Assembly: GCF_026191725.2 (NCBI RefSeq)
Contig: NZ_CP120863.1
Coordinates: 2,832,001 to 2,896,000 of the forward strand
DNA length: 64,000 nucleotides
Direction: 5' to 3'
Source of the DNA: Roseibium porphyridii
GTDB taxonomy: Bacteria > Pseudomonadota > Alphaproteobacteria > Rhizobiales > Stappiaceae
The notes beneath the pieces were generated by a model. It worked only from the letters and a program-made list of their open reading frames with translations, was not told where the DNA came from and did not search any database. This document shows, piece by piece, positions 31,278 through 40,045 of this stretch (positions are counted from its first letter, which is position 1; each line of letters opens with the position of its first letter). Position numbers and translations under genes: made by a program.

Positions 31278-34200
31278 CGCATTGAATGTCCTTGCCGTGC
31301 CGCATCTCGACCCGAGCGCCAAACGGGTTAATCTGCAATTGCCGGAAGGTCTGACCCTGTCGGAAATCGTGACGCAGTCCCTTCCGGGTCTGCCTCAGGA
31401 TGCTCCGATCCGGCTTGTTCTTGTCACCGAGCAGGATGCTTGGCCGATCGACCGGCAGCTTTGGGACAAAGTGCGGCCAAAGCCCGGCACGCAGATTGTG
31501 ATCCGGATATTGCCGGGAGAAGACTCCTTGCGCAGCATCTTGCAGGTGGTTGTCACAATCGCCGCCGTTGCCCTTGGTCAGCTCTGGGCCGTGCCGCTTG
31601 CCGGTGCGCTCGGCATTTCAACACAGCTTGCCGGTGGCCTGATCAGTTTGGGTATCACGGCGCTTGGCAATCTTCTGATCAATGCCCTGGTACCGCCGCC
31701 CGCACCTGTCGGGCAAACAGGTGATGAGAGAGCGCGCAACAGCTATACGATTACGGGCTGGAAAAACCGGTTTGAGCCGGATGCACCGGTGCCGGCAATG
31801 GCAGGCCGTCGCCGGTATGCACCGCCATTCGGAGCCGTCAGCTACACCGAGATTGTCGGCGACGTTCAGTATGTGCGCGCGCTCTTCATTTTTGGATATG
31901 GCCAACAGACACTGACCGAATTCCGGTTGGGTGAGACGCCGCTGGACGACTATGACGAGGTGCAGACGGAAATCCGCGCCGGCAAGGATACCGATCAACC
32001 GTTGACGCTCTTTTCCAAGCAGGTGATTGAAGATGCTGCCGGCGTTGTGCTGACCCGGCCACGGCTGCGCAATGATGCTGGTGAAGTCATCAATGGCACA
32101 CCGCCGGAAACACCGGTTGTGCGGGTGACGGCGCGCGACACGGAAACCGCCTCGGTCATCTTGTCGTTTCCATCCGGTCTGATCGGCTATACGCAAAAGG
32201 GCAGTGCTGTCTCTCTTGGCCTGAATATCAGGATCAGGCAGCGCCCGCTCAGCGGTGGATCATATCAAACCGTTACAACGCTCAACATCCAGGCTTCGAA
32301 ACGGGAAGCGTTTTACCGTCAGTACACCTGGAAACTGCCTTATCGCGGCCGCTGGGAGATCGAGGTCACCCGCATGACGGTGGAGCGTCTGGAAACCAGC
32401 ACCACAGACCGGTGCACGCTGCTGGCGCTGCAATCGATCCGGCCGGAATATCCGTTGAACTTCGACAAGCCGATGGCTTTGGTCGCCATGCGCATCAAGG
32501 CGACTTACCAGCTGAGTGGCTCGCTCGAGAACTTCAATGCACTATGTGAGCTGGTCTGTCTGGATTGGGACAAGGACGCACAAGCCTGGATACTCGGCAA
32601 GACCCGAAACCCGGCGAGCATCTATCGCTGGTTCCTGCAAGGTCCAGCCAATGCCTATCCGGAGCCAGATAGTGCGATCGATCTGGATCAATTGGCCGAC
32701 TGGCACGAATGGTGTGAGGAAAAGGGCCTGGAATACAATCGGGTCCATGATGAAGACCTGCCGCTGAAGGATGTTCTCTTTGCGGTGACGGCGGCCGGGC
32801 GTGCAACCCCGCACCATGATGGTTTGAAATGGGGAGTTGTGATTGATCGGCCGCAAGAATTGGTCGTGGACCACATCAGCCCGCGCAACAGCCGGAATTT
32901 CAGGTGGGAGCGGACTTACTTCGATCCGCCCGATGCGTTCCGTGTGCCGTTTTTCGATGAGACCAATGACTATGAGCCGGCAGAGCGGATTGTGCCGTGG
33001 CCAACCCATGTCGGTGACATAAAGCTGACGGAAGAAATCCAGCTTCCCGGCAAAACCAGTCCGCGTGAAGTCTGGCTCGAAGCACGCCGGCGCATGTACG
33101 AGCTGCTGTATCGCCCGGACCGGTATCAGGCCATGCAGGACGGCGCAGCCAGAGCGGCAACGCGCGGTGATCTTGTCATGGGCTCGTTCGATGTTCTGGA
33201 GCGTACGCAAGTTGCAAGCCGCGTTGCCAACATTTCCGGACGGCTCCTCACGCTGGATGAAGAAGTCACCATGGAAGACGGGGAGGGTTATGGCATCCGC
33301 TTCCGGACGGGATTGACGGAAGAAGACACGATCGGCCGATCGGAGATCCTGGGCGTGCTCACCAAGCCGGGGGCATCGCGGACGCTGACCCTCAGAGAAG
33401 CGGACACAGTCCCGGAAATCGGAGACCTTGTCCATTTCGGACCGATCAACCGGGAAAGCCTGCCGCTGATCGTGAAGGGCGTGGAAAGCGGCGAGGATTT
33501 CTCAGGACACTATACCCTGATTGATGCGGCTCCCGAGATTGACGATCTCCTTGAGCAGGAATCTATTCCGGAATGGTCCGGCCGGATTGGCGAGGATCTC
33601 GGGTCAGGCGGCATCGTGCCCGCCATTCCTGTCTTCACCAGCATCCTGACCGGTGTCACGGGAACTGGAGATCCGAACGGGCTGTCGGTTCTTCTCAGCC
33701 CTGGGTCCGCCAACACGGCAGAAATCGGGTCCTATGAGATCAGTCATCGTCTTTCCGGTGCTGGCAGCTGGACCATGCTCAGTGTTCCAACGGGCAGCGG
33801 TGGAACCGCTGTTACCGGATATTCCAGCGGCGACAGCGTGGAATTGAGTGCCCGTGCGATTGCGATTGACGGCATTCCAGGACCATCCACGGCTACGGTT
33901 ACGGTTCAGATTGGAGCCGATGACGGTGAGATGCCAGACGCGCTTCCAGGTGGGGCAACGGTCAGCGGCGGGCTTGGCGTTGCCGATATCGATTTTTCCA
34001 CTGGCAGCGATGCAACGCTCAACCAGGTCCAGATTTACCGCGTCCCGGAAGGGGAGCTGCTGGATCGCACCATCCACAAAACCGGACAACCCATATCGGT
34101 GGCGCAAGACACCGCATATCAGGTCTCAGATGGCGACAGCACGCGCGCGTCGATTGTCGCAAATGGCAGCTTTGCCAGTGCGGCCAACTGGACGCTTGGC

Positions 34201-34605
34201 GACGGCTGGTCGATTGGCGCGGGCGTGGCAACCCATGCGGCCGGAAGTGCTGCAACACTGACACAGGCCATTGCGCTGACCGGTGGCAAGGTCTATCGGC
34301 TCGGCTTTGAAGCAACGGTGACCGGGGGCACGCTCACGCCGCGCCTGGAAGGCGGGACGACTGTCTCCGGCGGCACGCGTGATGCTTCGGGCAGCTATTC
34401 CGACCGGCTGACAGCGGATGCCGGCAGCGACACATTGGCGTTTTCCGCAAACAGCGCTCTCAACGGAACGGTCGATACCGTGGTGCTTTTCGAAGAGACC
34501 GACGATTGCGCGCCGCAAGGCACTTACGACTACTACATCGAACCCATCAACACCGATGGTCAGGCGGGACCGGTGACCGGCCCGCTCACCGCGACAATCA
34601 TCTAG
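31270..34605 (+). CDS. TipJ-like tail tip/host specificity protein
   Basis: This is a 1111-residue central tip protein. An N-terminal lambda-I-like part with a hydrophobic Ala/Gly/Leu-rich segment (about residues 80-145) is followed by the TipJ core (RRRYAPPFGAVSYTEIVGDVQYVRALFIFGYG, DWDKDAQAWILGKTRNPASIYRWFLQGP). A fibronectin-III-like part lies at about residues 786-882. Near residues 960-1076 there is a jelly-roll-like segment (NGSFASAANWTLGDGW...) that resembles a carbohydrate-binding module. It would contact the receptor. Confidence 0.88.
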   Translation: MPDALNVLAVPHLDPSAKRVNLQLPEGLTLSEIVTQSLPGLPQDAPIRLVLVTEQDAWPIDRQLWDKVRPKPGTQIVIRILPGEDSLRSILQVVVTIAAVALGQLWAVPLAGALGISTQLAGGLISLGITALGNLLINALVPPPAPVGQTGDERARNSYTITGWKNRFEPDAPVPAMAGRRRYAPPFGAVSYTEIVGDVQYVRALFIFGYGQQTLTEFRLGETPLDDYDEVQTEIRAGKDTDQPLTLFSKQVIEDAAGVVLTRPRLRNDAGEVINGTPPETPVVRVTARDTETASVILSFPSGLIGYTQKGSAVSLGLNIRIRQRPLSGGSYQTVTTLNIQASKREAFYRQYTWKLPYRGRWEIEVTRMTVERLETSTTDRCTLLALQSIRPEYPLNFDKPMALVAMRIKATYQLSGSLENFNALCELVCLDWDKDAQAWILGKTRNPASIYRWFLQGPANAYPEPDSAIDLDQLADWHEWCEEKGLEYNRVHDEDLPLKDVLFAVTAAGRATPHHDGLKWGVVIDRPQELVVDHISPRNSRNFRWERTYFDPPDAFRVPFFDETNDYEPAERIVPWPTHVGDIKLTEEIQLPGKTSPREVWLEARRRMYELLYRPDRYQAMQDGAARAATRGDLVMGSFDVLERTQVASRVANISGRLLTLDEEVTMEDGEGYGIRFRTGLTEEDTIGRSEILGVLTKPGASRTLTLREADTVPEIGDLVHFGPINRESLPLIVKGVESGEDFSGHYTLIDAAPEIDDLLEQESIPEWSGRIGEDLGSGGIVPAIPVFTSILTGVTGTGDPNGLSVLLSPGSANTAEIGSYEISHRLSGAGSWTMLSVPTGSGGTAVTGYSSGDSVELSARAIAIDGIPGPSTATVTVQIGADDGEMPDALPGGATVSGGLGVADIDFSTGSDATLNQVQIYRVPEGELLDRTIHKTGQPISVAQDTAYQVSDGDSTRASIVANGSFASAANWTLGDGWSIGAGVATHAAGSAATLTQAIALTGGKVYRLGFEATVTGGTLTPRLEGGTTVSGGTRDASGSYSDRLTADAGSDTLAFSANSALNGTVDTVVLFEETDDCAPQGTYDYYIEPINTDGQAGPVTGPLTATII

Positions 34606-34614
34606 GAGAAACCG

Positions 34615-36315
34615 ATGCCCAACGGTGTGACCACTGACAACTTGCCGGAAGAAGCCACGGTTACCGAACTTTTCGGCAACCACGACAGCGGGGCAGGGAA
34701 ATCAACCGTCAGAGTGCCGGTCGGTTCGCTGACGGCACAGGTTGAAGCCTTGATGGGACCGAAGGTCGACCGGGTCGATCCGGTTGCCGGTGCCTTTGCC
34801 GACACGCCGATCGCCGTGACGGCGGCCGACGACAACCGCGACTTTCTGATTGATACGAGCGGCGGCAATGTCGTTGTGAATGCGGCAAGCGCGGCCGCAC
34901 TTGGAGCCAGCTTTCGCTTTACCGTAAAACGCACATCGATCGACAACAACACCGTGACGATCATTCCCAATGGCGCGGAGACGATCGACGGCAAGGCGTC
35001 GATGACGCTCTACGGCTCCGGGCAATCCGTCACCTTGATCAGCGATGGCAACAACTGGCACCGGAGCGCCGGACATGGCGACTATCCGCGCATTATAGAT
35101 CAGGCCGATTATCCAACCCTCTCAGATGCCAGAGCTGCGGCCAACGCCGTTAACGGCATTGTCCTGGAAAGCAGCAATGGCCGCCTTTCCATGGCGACCA
35201 ACCTGATCTTGCAGACAACCACCGAAGTCACTCATGACGGTGTGTTCATCCTGTCGGCGACCGGTTCGGAAACGCAGGCTGATGGCGCTGTGGTGGTCGG
35301 GTATGGTGCCGACCATCCGTTCTACCAGGGGCATTTGTTCTTCTCGGCTCTGACAACATCCGATATCGGCCGGATCTTTTCGGAGAACTGGCACAAGTTC
35401 CGCCGCGGGGCTGTCTTTAATGGCCGGTGGGCGCAGACGCTCGGGGCCTATGATTATCTGGACGTGGCCGATCCGGACGGCATTGTGCACATCTTCGCCA
35501 ATTCCGGCACGCTCGGCACGATCTCTCCGGAGTTGCCCGGCTTCACGGCTCATTCGACCGGCAATCTGCTGGTGATTGAGAGCAATGCCAGCACCGACAC
35601 CGGAATGTCCATTGCGGTTCAAAGCACGCTGACGGCGAACATCTTCTTTGGCGATCCTGAGAATGCAACTGTTGGTCGGATATCCTATGACCATTCGTCG
35701 GACACGCTGTTTTTCGGAACGAACGCGGCCGCGCGGCTTTACATCAACTCGAACGGCGAAACCGGCCTTGGTGGTGTTCCGATCGCGGGAACGCGGCTGA
35801 CAGTCGTTGGTGCCGGTACCGGCACCGGCTATGGCCTGCGGGTGAACAATTCGGTTGGGGCTCAAAAGCTCGCGGTGCGCGATGATGGCTTGATCTATGC
35901 CCAGGGCATTTACGACAACACAACGGCCTCGGCCGGGAATGTCTATGTTGCCTCCAACGGTTTCTTGCAGCGGTCAACATCCTCGATTTTCTACAAGTTC
36001 GATGTCCGCGACATGTCGGTTGAAGAGCGGGATCTGTTGCTGAAGCTGACCGCCAGACGCTACCGCTCCAAGGGGGCTCATGACAATCAGGATTGGTCTT
36101 ATTATGGGCTGGTTGCCGAAGAGGTGGCCGAAGTCGATCCGCGATATGTGCATTTCACGATCGGCGGCACGCCGGACGGGCTGATGTACGAGCGCTTTAC
36201 CGCACCGCTGATCATGTTCGCCCAGGACCATCATTCCCGCATTGCCATTGCTGAAGACCGGCTCGACGCGATCGAAGGCCGGGTCACAGAACTTGAAGAA
36301 AGGACCATGCAATGA
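34615..36315 (+). CDS. Tail fibre with S74-type chaperone domain
   Basis: This is a 566-residue fibre. A beta-rich N-terminal two-thirds with repeated Gly/Ser/Thr strands is followed by a C-terminal intramolecular chaperone-like domain (about residues 455-560) with RRYRSKGAHDNQDWSYYGLVAEEVAEVDPRY and a coiled-coil end. S74 chaperones trimerise fibres and then cleave themselves off. It is the last large virion gene and starts nine bases after the tip gene. Confidence 0.85.
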   Translation: MPNGVTTDNLPEEATVTELFGNHDSGAGKSTVRVPVGSLTAQVEALMGPKVDRVDPVAGAFADTPIAVTAADDNRDFLIDTSGGNVVVNAASAAALGASFRFTVKRTSIDNNTVTIIPNGAETIDGKASMTLYGSGQSVTLISDGNNWHRSAGHGDYPRIIDQADYPTLSDARAAANAVNGIVLESSNGRLSMATNLILQTTTEVTHDGVFILSATGSETQADGAVVVGYGADHPFYQGHLFFSALTTSDIGRIFSENWHKFRRGAVFNGRWAQTLGAYDYLDVADPDGIVHIFANSGTLGTISPELPGFTAHSTGNLLVIESNASTDTGMSIAVQSTLTANIFFGDPENATVGRISYDHSSDTLFFGTNAAARLYINSNGETGLGGVPIAGTRLTVVGAGTGTGYGLRVNNSVGAQKLAVRDDGLIYAQGIYDNTTASAGNVYVASNGFLQRSTSSIFYKFDVRDMSVEERDLLLKLTARRYRSKGAHDNQDWSYYGLVAEEVAEVDPRYVHFTIGGTPDGLMYERFTAPLIMFAQDHHSRIAIAEDRLDAIEGRVTELEERTMQ

Positions 36316-36659
36316 AAATCGACTTTGAAGAGGAATTGAAGGACATCCGGGGCGAGGCCATTCCACATCCCGACGCAACAGAAGAGAAGCCGCAATCCTT
36401 CCTGCTAAAGGACGCGGTGCTCTTTGCTCTGACATCAGATGCCGATGCCGGCAGCAACAAGGACGGCGACCGTAAGTACCGCCGTTTCATGCTGTCCCAG
36501 CGGATCTACAACGGCGAGACCGATATCACCTCCAAGGAACTCACCGAAATCGAGGAACTGCTGGAAGCCTGTGCCCTGCGCACTGAAGTTGGCGGCGCGG
36601 CCCGCGCACTTCTTCAGACCGTTGGCAAGGACAAGACGAATGCAAAGTCCCGTTCCTGA
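36312..36659 (+). CDS. Hypothetical protein after the fibre
   Basis: The 115-residue acidic, helical product starts at an ATG overlapping the fibre stop by four bases, so it is cotranslated. It contains FLLKDAVLFALTSD and RKYRRFMLSQRIYNGETDITSKELTEIEELLEACAL. This arrangement is seen in small phage proteins of unknown role, perhaps fibre assembly. No signal or membrane segment. Confidence 0.65.
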   Translation: MKIDFEEELKDIRGEAIPHPDATEEKPQSFLLKDAVLFALTSDADAGSNKDGDRKYRRFMLSQRIYNGETDITSKELTEIEELLEACALRTEVGGAARALLQTVGKDKTNAKSRS

Positions 36660-36873
36660 TCACATCGGGCCTGGGACCAAACTGCGGCTGACGGAAAAGT
36701 CGCATCTGGTCTCCAGCACGTTCCCGGCCGGCTCGACCGTCGAGGTGGTCGAGATCCTGTCCCGGCCGGGCAAACCGCCCAGGCACGGGCTCACAGTCAA
36801 GTATTCCGATCCTGTCGGGGAACCGGACGCGATCGCGCCGGTGAAGCCGGATGAGGTGGAGGAACTGGACTGA
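36640..36873 (+). CDS. Small hypothetical phage protein
   Basis: The 77-residue product begins MQSPVPDHIGPGTKLRLTEKSHLVSSTFPAG. It has beta-strand character and resembles an SH3- or KOW-like fold (GSTVEVVEIL, HGLTVKYSD). It overlaps the preceding gene by 20 bases and is the last gene of the GC-rich phage block. Function unknown. Confidence 0.55.
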   Translation: MQSPVPDHIGPGTKLRLTEKSHLVSSTFPAGSTVEVVEILSRPGKPPRHGLTVKYSDPVGEPDAIAPVKPDEVEELD

Positions 36874-36887
36874 TGAACTGACGGACG

Positions 36888-36947
36888 GTCCGGATCAAAA
36901 GGGATTGATCCGGACGGCGGGCCTGATCGCCAAACCATGTGCCCGCC
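36888..36947 (+). terminator. Two hairpins ending the late operon
   Basis: GTCCGGATCA (36888-36897) pairs with TGATCCGGAC (36906-36915). A second stem, GGCGGGC (36916-36922)/GCCCGCC (36941-36947), is followed by CGGCCTTTG. There is no long T-run. The position after the last structural gene supports a terminator or RNA-stabilising role. The rest of 36948-37264 is AT-rich with no convincing gene; one 88-codon frame at 37084 overlaps the next gene. Confidence 0.5.
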
Positions 36948-37264
36948 CGGCCTTTGAGTATTCGGAGTGGAGTTCATGCACGGCTAAGCCATCAACTCAG
37001 GTATCGCGCAATCAAGTCGTAAGAGAGTGCAAGTGAAACACGCAAGAAACTAAAGTGAATGTCGAGGAACGAATGGCAGAACTATGAAAGGCAAAAAATC
37101 GAAACAACTGGTTCGTCCTTTGCCAACAGTCAGCTCGAAAAATCGAATTCTTAATAAGAAGACGCGCTCAACCAGTTGCAGGGGATACATGTCGCAGGTT
37201 GACAACCCAAACATAGTTGAACTGCAATTGGTGGCTATCGAATCGCTTAAAGGGAGCCATCTTG

Positions 37265-37813
37265 ATGGTGACGACGATTCCTGGCCGAGAATGCGGAGAA
37301 TGCACTGTTTGCTGCGAGGTGACACGCATAAAAACAGAACAGTTGGTTAAGCCCACTGGGGTGCTATGTCCTCATTGTGACCGATCAAGCGGCTGCACCG
37401 TTTATGAAACAAGACCAGATATTTGTCGCGGATACCAATGCAGCTGGAGGGTTCTAGAGAACATCCCAATGTCCTGGCAACCACTTCAATGTGGCTTCCT
37501 CGTTGACATTGAAACTCGCCCATCGCCTACGCTGTACATTGTAGCCTTGCGCGAGCCCCAAGCTCTGGAACGTGAAGACCTAGCTGAATTTGTAGGAGGC
37601 TGGGTGGACGCTGGTTACTCTGTCTACTTTTCAACAATGGGAGGCCCAGGAATGCTGAGGTCTCTTTTGGATGTTACCAACACACTTAGACCTCCCGTGG
37701 CAGCAGGAGATCTGGTTGGTGTTTACGCGGCTATCAGAAACGAATTTGAATATCTAAAGAGGTATCACCTCTGGGAGAAAGACCCTCTCTGTTTGCAAAC
37801 AAAATTGAGGTAG
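37265..37813 (+). CDS. YkgJ-like cysteine cluster protein
   Basis: The 182-residue protein has the YkgJ (zinc/iron-chelating, formerly UPF0153) cysteine pattern: CGECTVCC, LCPHCDRSSGCTVYETRPDICRGYQC. These cysteines coordinate metal in the family, but the biological role is not established. ATG 37265 is chosen because AAAGGGAG lies upstream. It is AT-richer than the phage block and may be phage cargo or host DNA. Confidence 0.8.
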   Translation: MVTTIPGRECGECTVCCEVTRIKTEQLVKPTGVLCPHCDRSSGCTVYETRPDICRGYQCSWRVLENIPMSWQPLQCGFLVDIETRPSPTLYIVALREPQALEREDLAEFVGGWVDAGYSVYFSTMGGPGMLRSLLDVTNTLRPPVAAGDLVGVYAAIRNEFEYLKRYHLWEKDPLCLQTKLR

Positions 37814-38121
37814 TACTCAGTGCTGTGGTCGGCATTTTCGAAACTAAATTAGCAAACGCTAATGGAGCAGAATTCAACCAGATTTCGCGTGTTGAGTTCA
37901 CAAATTTGATGGAAGAGATTGCCAATCTTTGCCCCAACTCCATGTGACCTTGAAGTCTGGGACGGCACTTGTCCAGGCGGCTGGACCTTCAACGCGAAGT
38001 TTTCGAATTGGATGATGGGATGGTCAATCGGGCGGAGCGATTCCACGCAGCCGGTATTGGGGTTGTCCCGCTGGTCGCAACTTATGCGTGGCGAACTCTC
38101 AAGAGTGCTTTTTATGCGTGA
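37803..38121 (+). pseudogene. Broken gene, two coding-like halves in one frame
   Basis: One frame reads FETKLANANGAEFNQISRVEFTN... to a TGA at 37945. After a second TGA at 37951 it resumes as SRRLDLQREVFELDDG...WRTLKSAFYA, ending at 38119-38121. The 15 bases around the stops make protein-like sequence in another frame (HVTLKSGT), so two opposite indels or nonsense changes have likely broken one gene. No family is recognised. The annotation rests on coding-like composition only. Confidence 0.4.
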
Positions 38122-38177
38122 TACTTGCTAGATCGCCCGAAGGTTGCAATGCTCCTGTGTAAATCACGGGGGTATTG

Positions 38178-38849
38178 ATGAAAGCAGGATTGGTCATTTT
38201 TTCGGGCATTTGGCTTTTGATTGGCGCGTTGCTGCTCTCCTGGTCTGGGCTTGATGGTTCCGGCCAACCGATCAAGATTTTTCAGGGACTTACTGCAAAT
38301 GAACTAGGTGATTTTCTCGCTGGATTCTTTGCTCCACTGGCTTTTATCTGGTTGGCAGCTGCGGTGTATATTCAGTCGCAAGAACTTGCCGAACAACGAA
38401 AAGAACTCCGGTTAACACGCGACGTGGCCGAAGAGGCCAAAGAGGCGACTAAAGCGCAAGCTGAAGAGGCTCGTCGTAGTGGTAATTACTTCAACTTGCA
38501 AACTGAACTAATGAAGGAGCAAAAGGAAAGAGAGGAGAAAGAAGTTGCAGACCAAGAATTGTCGAGTCTTTGCACGCAAATCGCTAATGTTGCGTATGAA
38601 TTATACCCAAATTGCACATCTTCTGCGGGCCACGAACTAGATCGTGTGTGTGATGTATTACGATTCTTCAACAACAGAGACGTATCATTTTGGCATTCTG
38701 ACTTGGCTTTGGAACATAACCAGCTTTTTATGCTTTTCTTTCGTCTTCAAGAACTTTTGCCTAAGATCTCGGCAAGCAACCGGTTGCAACTGGGTGAATA
38801 TCATACTTCGGCGTTTTTTCGTGATAAGCCTGAACAAAAAGGCTCATAG
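38178..38849 (+). CDS. Membrane protein with two N-terminal helices and coiled coil
   Basis: This is a 223-residue product with membrane helices at about residues 2-20 and 45-66 (LGDFLAGFFAPLAFIWLAAAVY). A long charged coiled coil (about 66-125, SQELAEQRKELRLTRDVAEEAKEATKAQAEEARR) and a cytoplasmic helical domain follow. The layout recalls the putative AbiC-type phage-resistance proteins, but this is only architectural. It is AT-rich. Just before its stop, an A5 run separates it from a coding-like -1 frame (RLIDLCELRVEDPML... to 38998), so the true protein may be about 50 residues longer and this gene frameshifted. ATG 38178 follows a GGGGG stretch. Confidence 0.7.
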   Translation: MKAGLVIFSGIWLLIGALLLSWSGLDGSGQPIKIFQGLTANELGDFLAGFFAPLAFIWLAAAVYIQSQELAEQRKELRLTRDVAEEAKEATKAQAEEARRSGNYFNLQTELMKEQKEREEKEVADQELSSLCTQIANVAYELYPNCTSSAGHELDRVCDVLRFFNNRDVSFWHSDLALEHNQLFMLFFRLQELLPKISASNRLQLGEYHTSAFFRDKPEQKGS

Positions 38850-39120
38850 ATCTTTGCGAGCTGCGTGTTGAAGATCCAATGTTAAACGCCTCTTTCAACA
38901 GAGTTGTAACATGCTTTGGATATTGGGGAAGTCTCGCAATTGATGGCTTAGAATTGAACAATCAGAACCACGCTCTAAGCCGAAAATATGCCGCTTAATC
39001 AGCTACCAAAGCAGGAAAGTCAATTGACTGGTGTGCGGTCATTTCATCGTTATGAAGCCACCGAAAATATCCGTCGATTACACCACCTAGAAACCAAAAA
39101 TTTCAGGCAAGGAAACACTG

Positions 39121-39900
39121 ATGTTCGAGTTTTTTCTGAGAGTCTTGCAAATAGCGATTGGCTCAGCACTTGGTTTTCTAATGGGAATTTGGGCGTTCCA
39201 TTATCAGCAGGAACAGCTTCAAAAACGAAAACTTGCAGATAGGCGAAATGATGAACTCGATGCACTCAGTCGATTGGCCATGGCGGCTGGTGCCAATTTG
39301 GAGTCTTTGGCCATATTCAAAAATCAGTTTTTGAACGAACTTCGGCCTGAAGTGTCTACGATGAAACAACATGTGAATTCCGTTTATTCAGCCAAAGATG
39401 AAAACCGAGACAAGAGTGTCTCATCGTTATTGCTTGCCTCAAAGAGTATGGTTCATTTTTACAGGGCATTTGCAAAGCCTTCGCATATGCCGGTTCCGAA
39501 TCACACAGAATATTCATCGCTGCGCCGAGAAATGCCTGCACTGTCGATGTTTGTGCATCGTGCAGCGTGTTTTACTGAAGAACTCAATGACTGTTTAACC
39601 GAGAGAAACAACAGAATTTCACTACACGCGTCAGAGGGAACACTCGATGTGCCGATGACGCCGCAACGGTCAATATACTTTGCGAGCATGCTTTCAGATG
39701 AAGGTATCGCTATGTGCAATTTAACGGATTACGCCCTTCATTGCTGGAAGATTACCCTGGACCAGATCAATGAGTATGTGGACAACAGAGTTGAGGGAGG
39801 CTCTTTTGTCAGACCTAAGCTTACCAAGAAGGCGCTAGATGAACTTCCTGATGAGAACACGCTTCCAGGCTTGCGTTCGCAAATCAGATATTTCGACTAA
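39121..39900 (+). CDS. Membrane-anchored coiled-coil protein
   Basis: The 259-residue product has one N-terminal membrane helix (residues 4-25, FFLRVLQIAIGSALGFLMGIW) and then a short coiled coil (HYQQEQLQKRKLADRRNDELDALSRL). A soluble helical domain of about 200 residues has no known motif. It has a clean AAGGAAA ribosome-binding site. It lies 120 bases after the extended frame of the upstream membrane gene and has the same architecture and base composition, so the two may be a functional pair. Function unknown. Confidence 0.7.
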   Translation: MFEFFLRVLQIAIGSALGFLMGIWAFHYQQEQLQKRKLADRRNDELDALSRLAMAAGANLESLAIFKNQFLNELRPEVSTMKQHVNSVYSAKDENRDKSVSSLLLASKSMVHFYRAFAKPSHMPVPNHTEYSSLRREMPALSMFVHRAACFTEELNDCLTERNNRISLHASEGTLDVPMTPQRSIYFASMLSDEGIAMCNLTDYALHCWKITLDQINEYVDNRVEGGSFVRPKLTKKALDELPDENTLPGLRSQIRYFD

Positions 39901-39914
39901 CCGCAAAATCTGTG

Positions 39915-39955
39915 TGCCAAACGAAGTTGCGCGAAATGCCAAACGAAGTTGCGCG
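39915..39955. repeat. Tandem 19-bp direct repeat, period 22
   Basis: TGCCAAACGAAGTTGCGCG occurs at 39915-39933 and 39937-39955. Two such sites at a 22-bp period are how MuA-type binding sites R1 and R2 are arranged at the right end of Mu. The bases right after the second copy are CTACA, and a terminal CA is what such ends carry (39959-39960). No matching left end was found. Confidence 0.5.
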
Positions 39956-40045
39956 CTACAGTAGGACAACCTCGGCTTCGGGACACCACGATGGAGTGCG
40001 TGGGCGCTGGCACCGTATCAAACAGATTTGCATCAAAGGGAAAAA

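Noticed and set aside
37084..37350. 88-codon open frame before the YkgJ-like gene
   Set aside because: It overlaps the well-supported YkgJ start by 86 bases and has no recognisable character.
39915..39955. CRISPR-like repeat
   Set aside because: Only two copies with a 3-bp gap, no spacers of suitable length and no cas genes.
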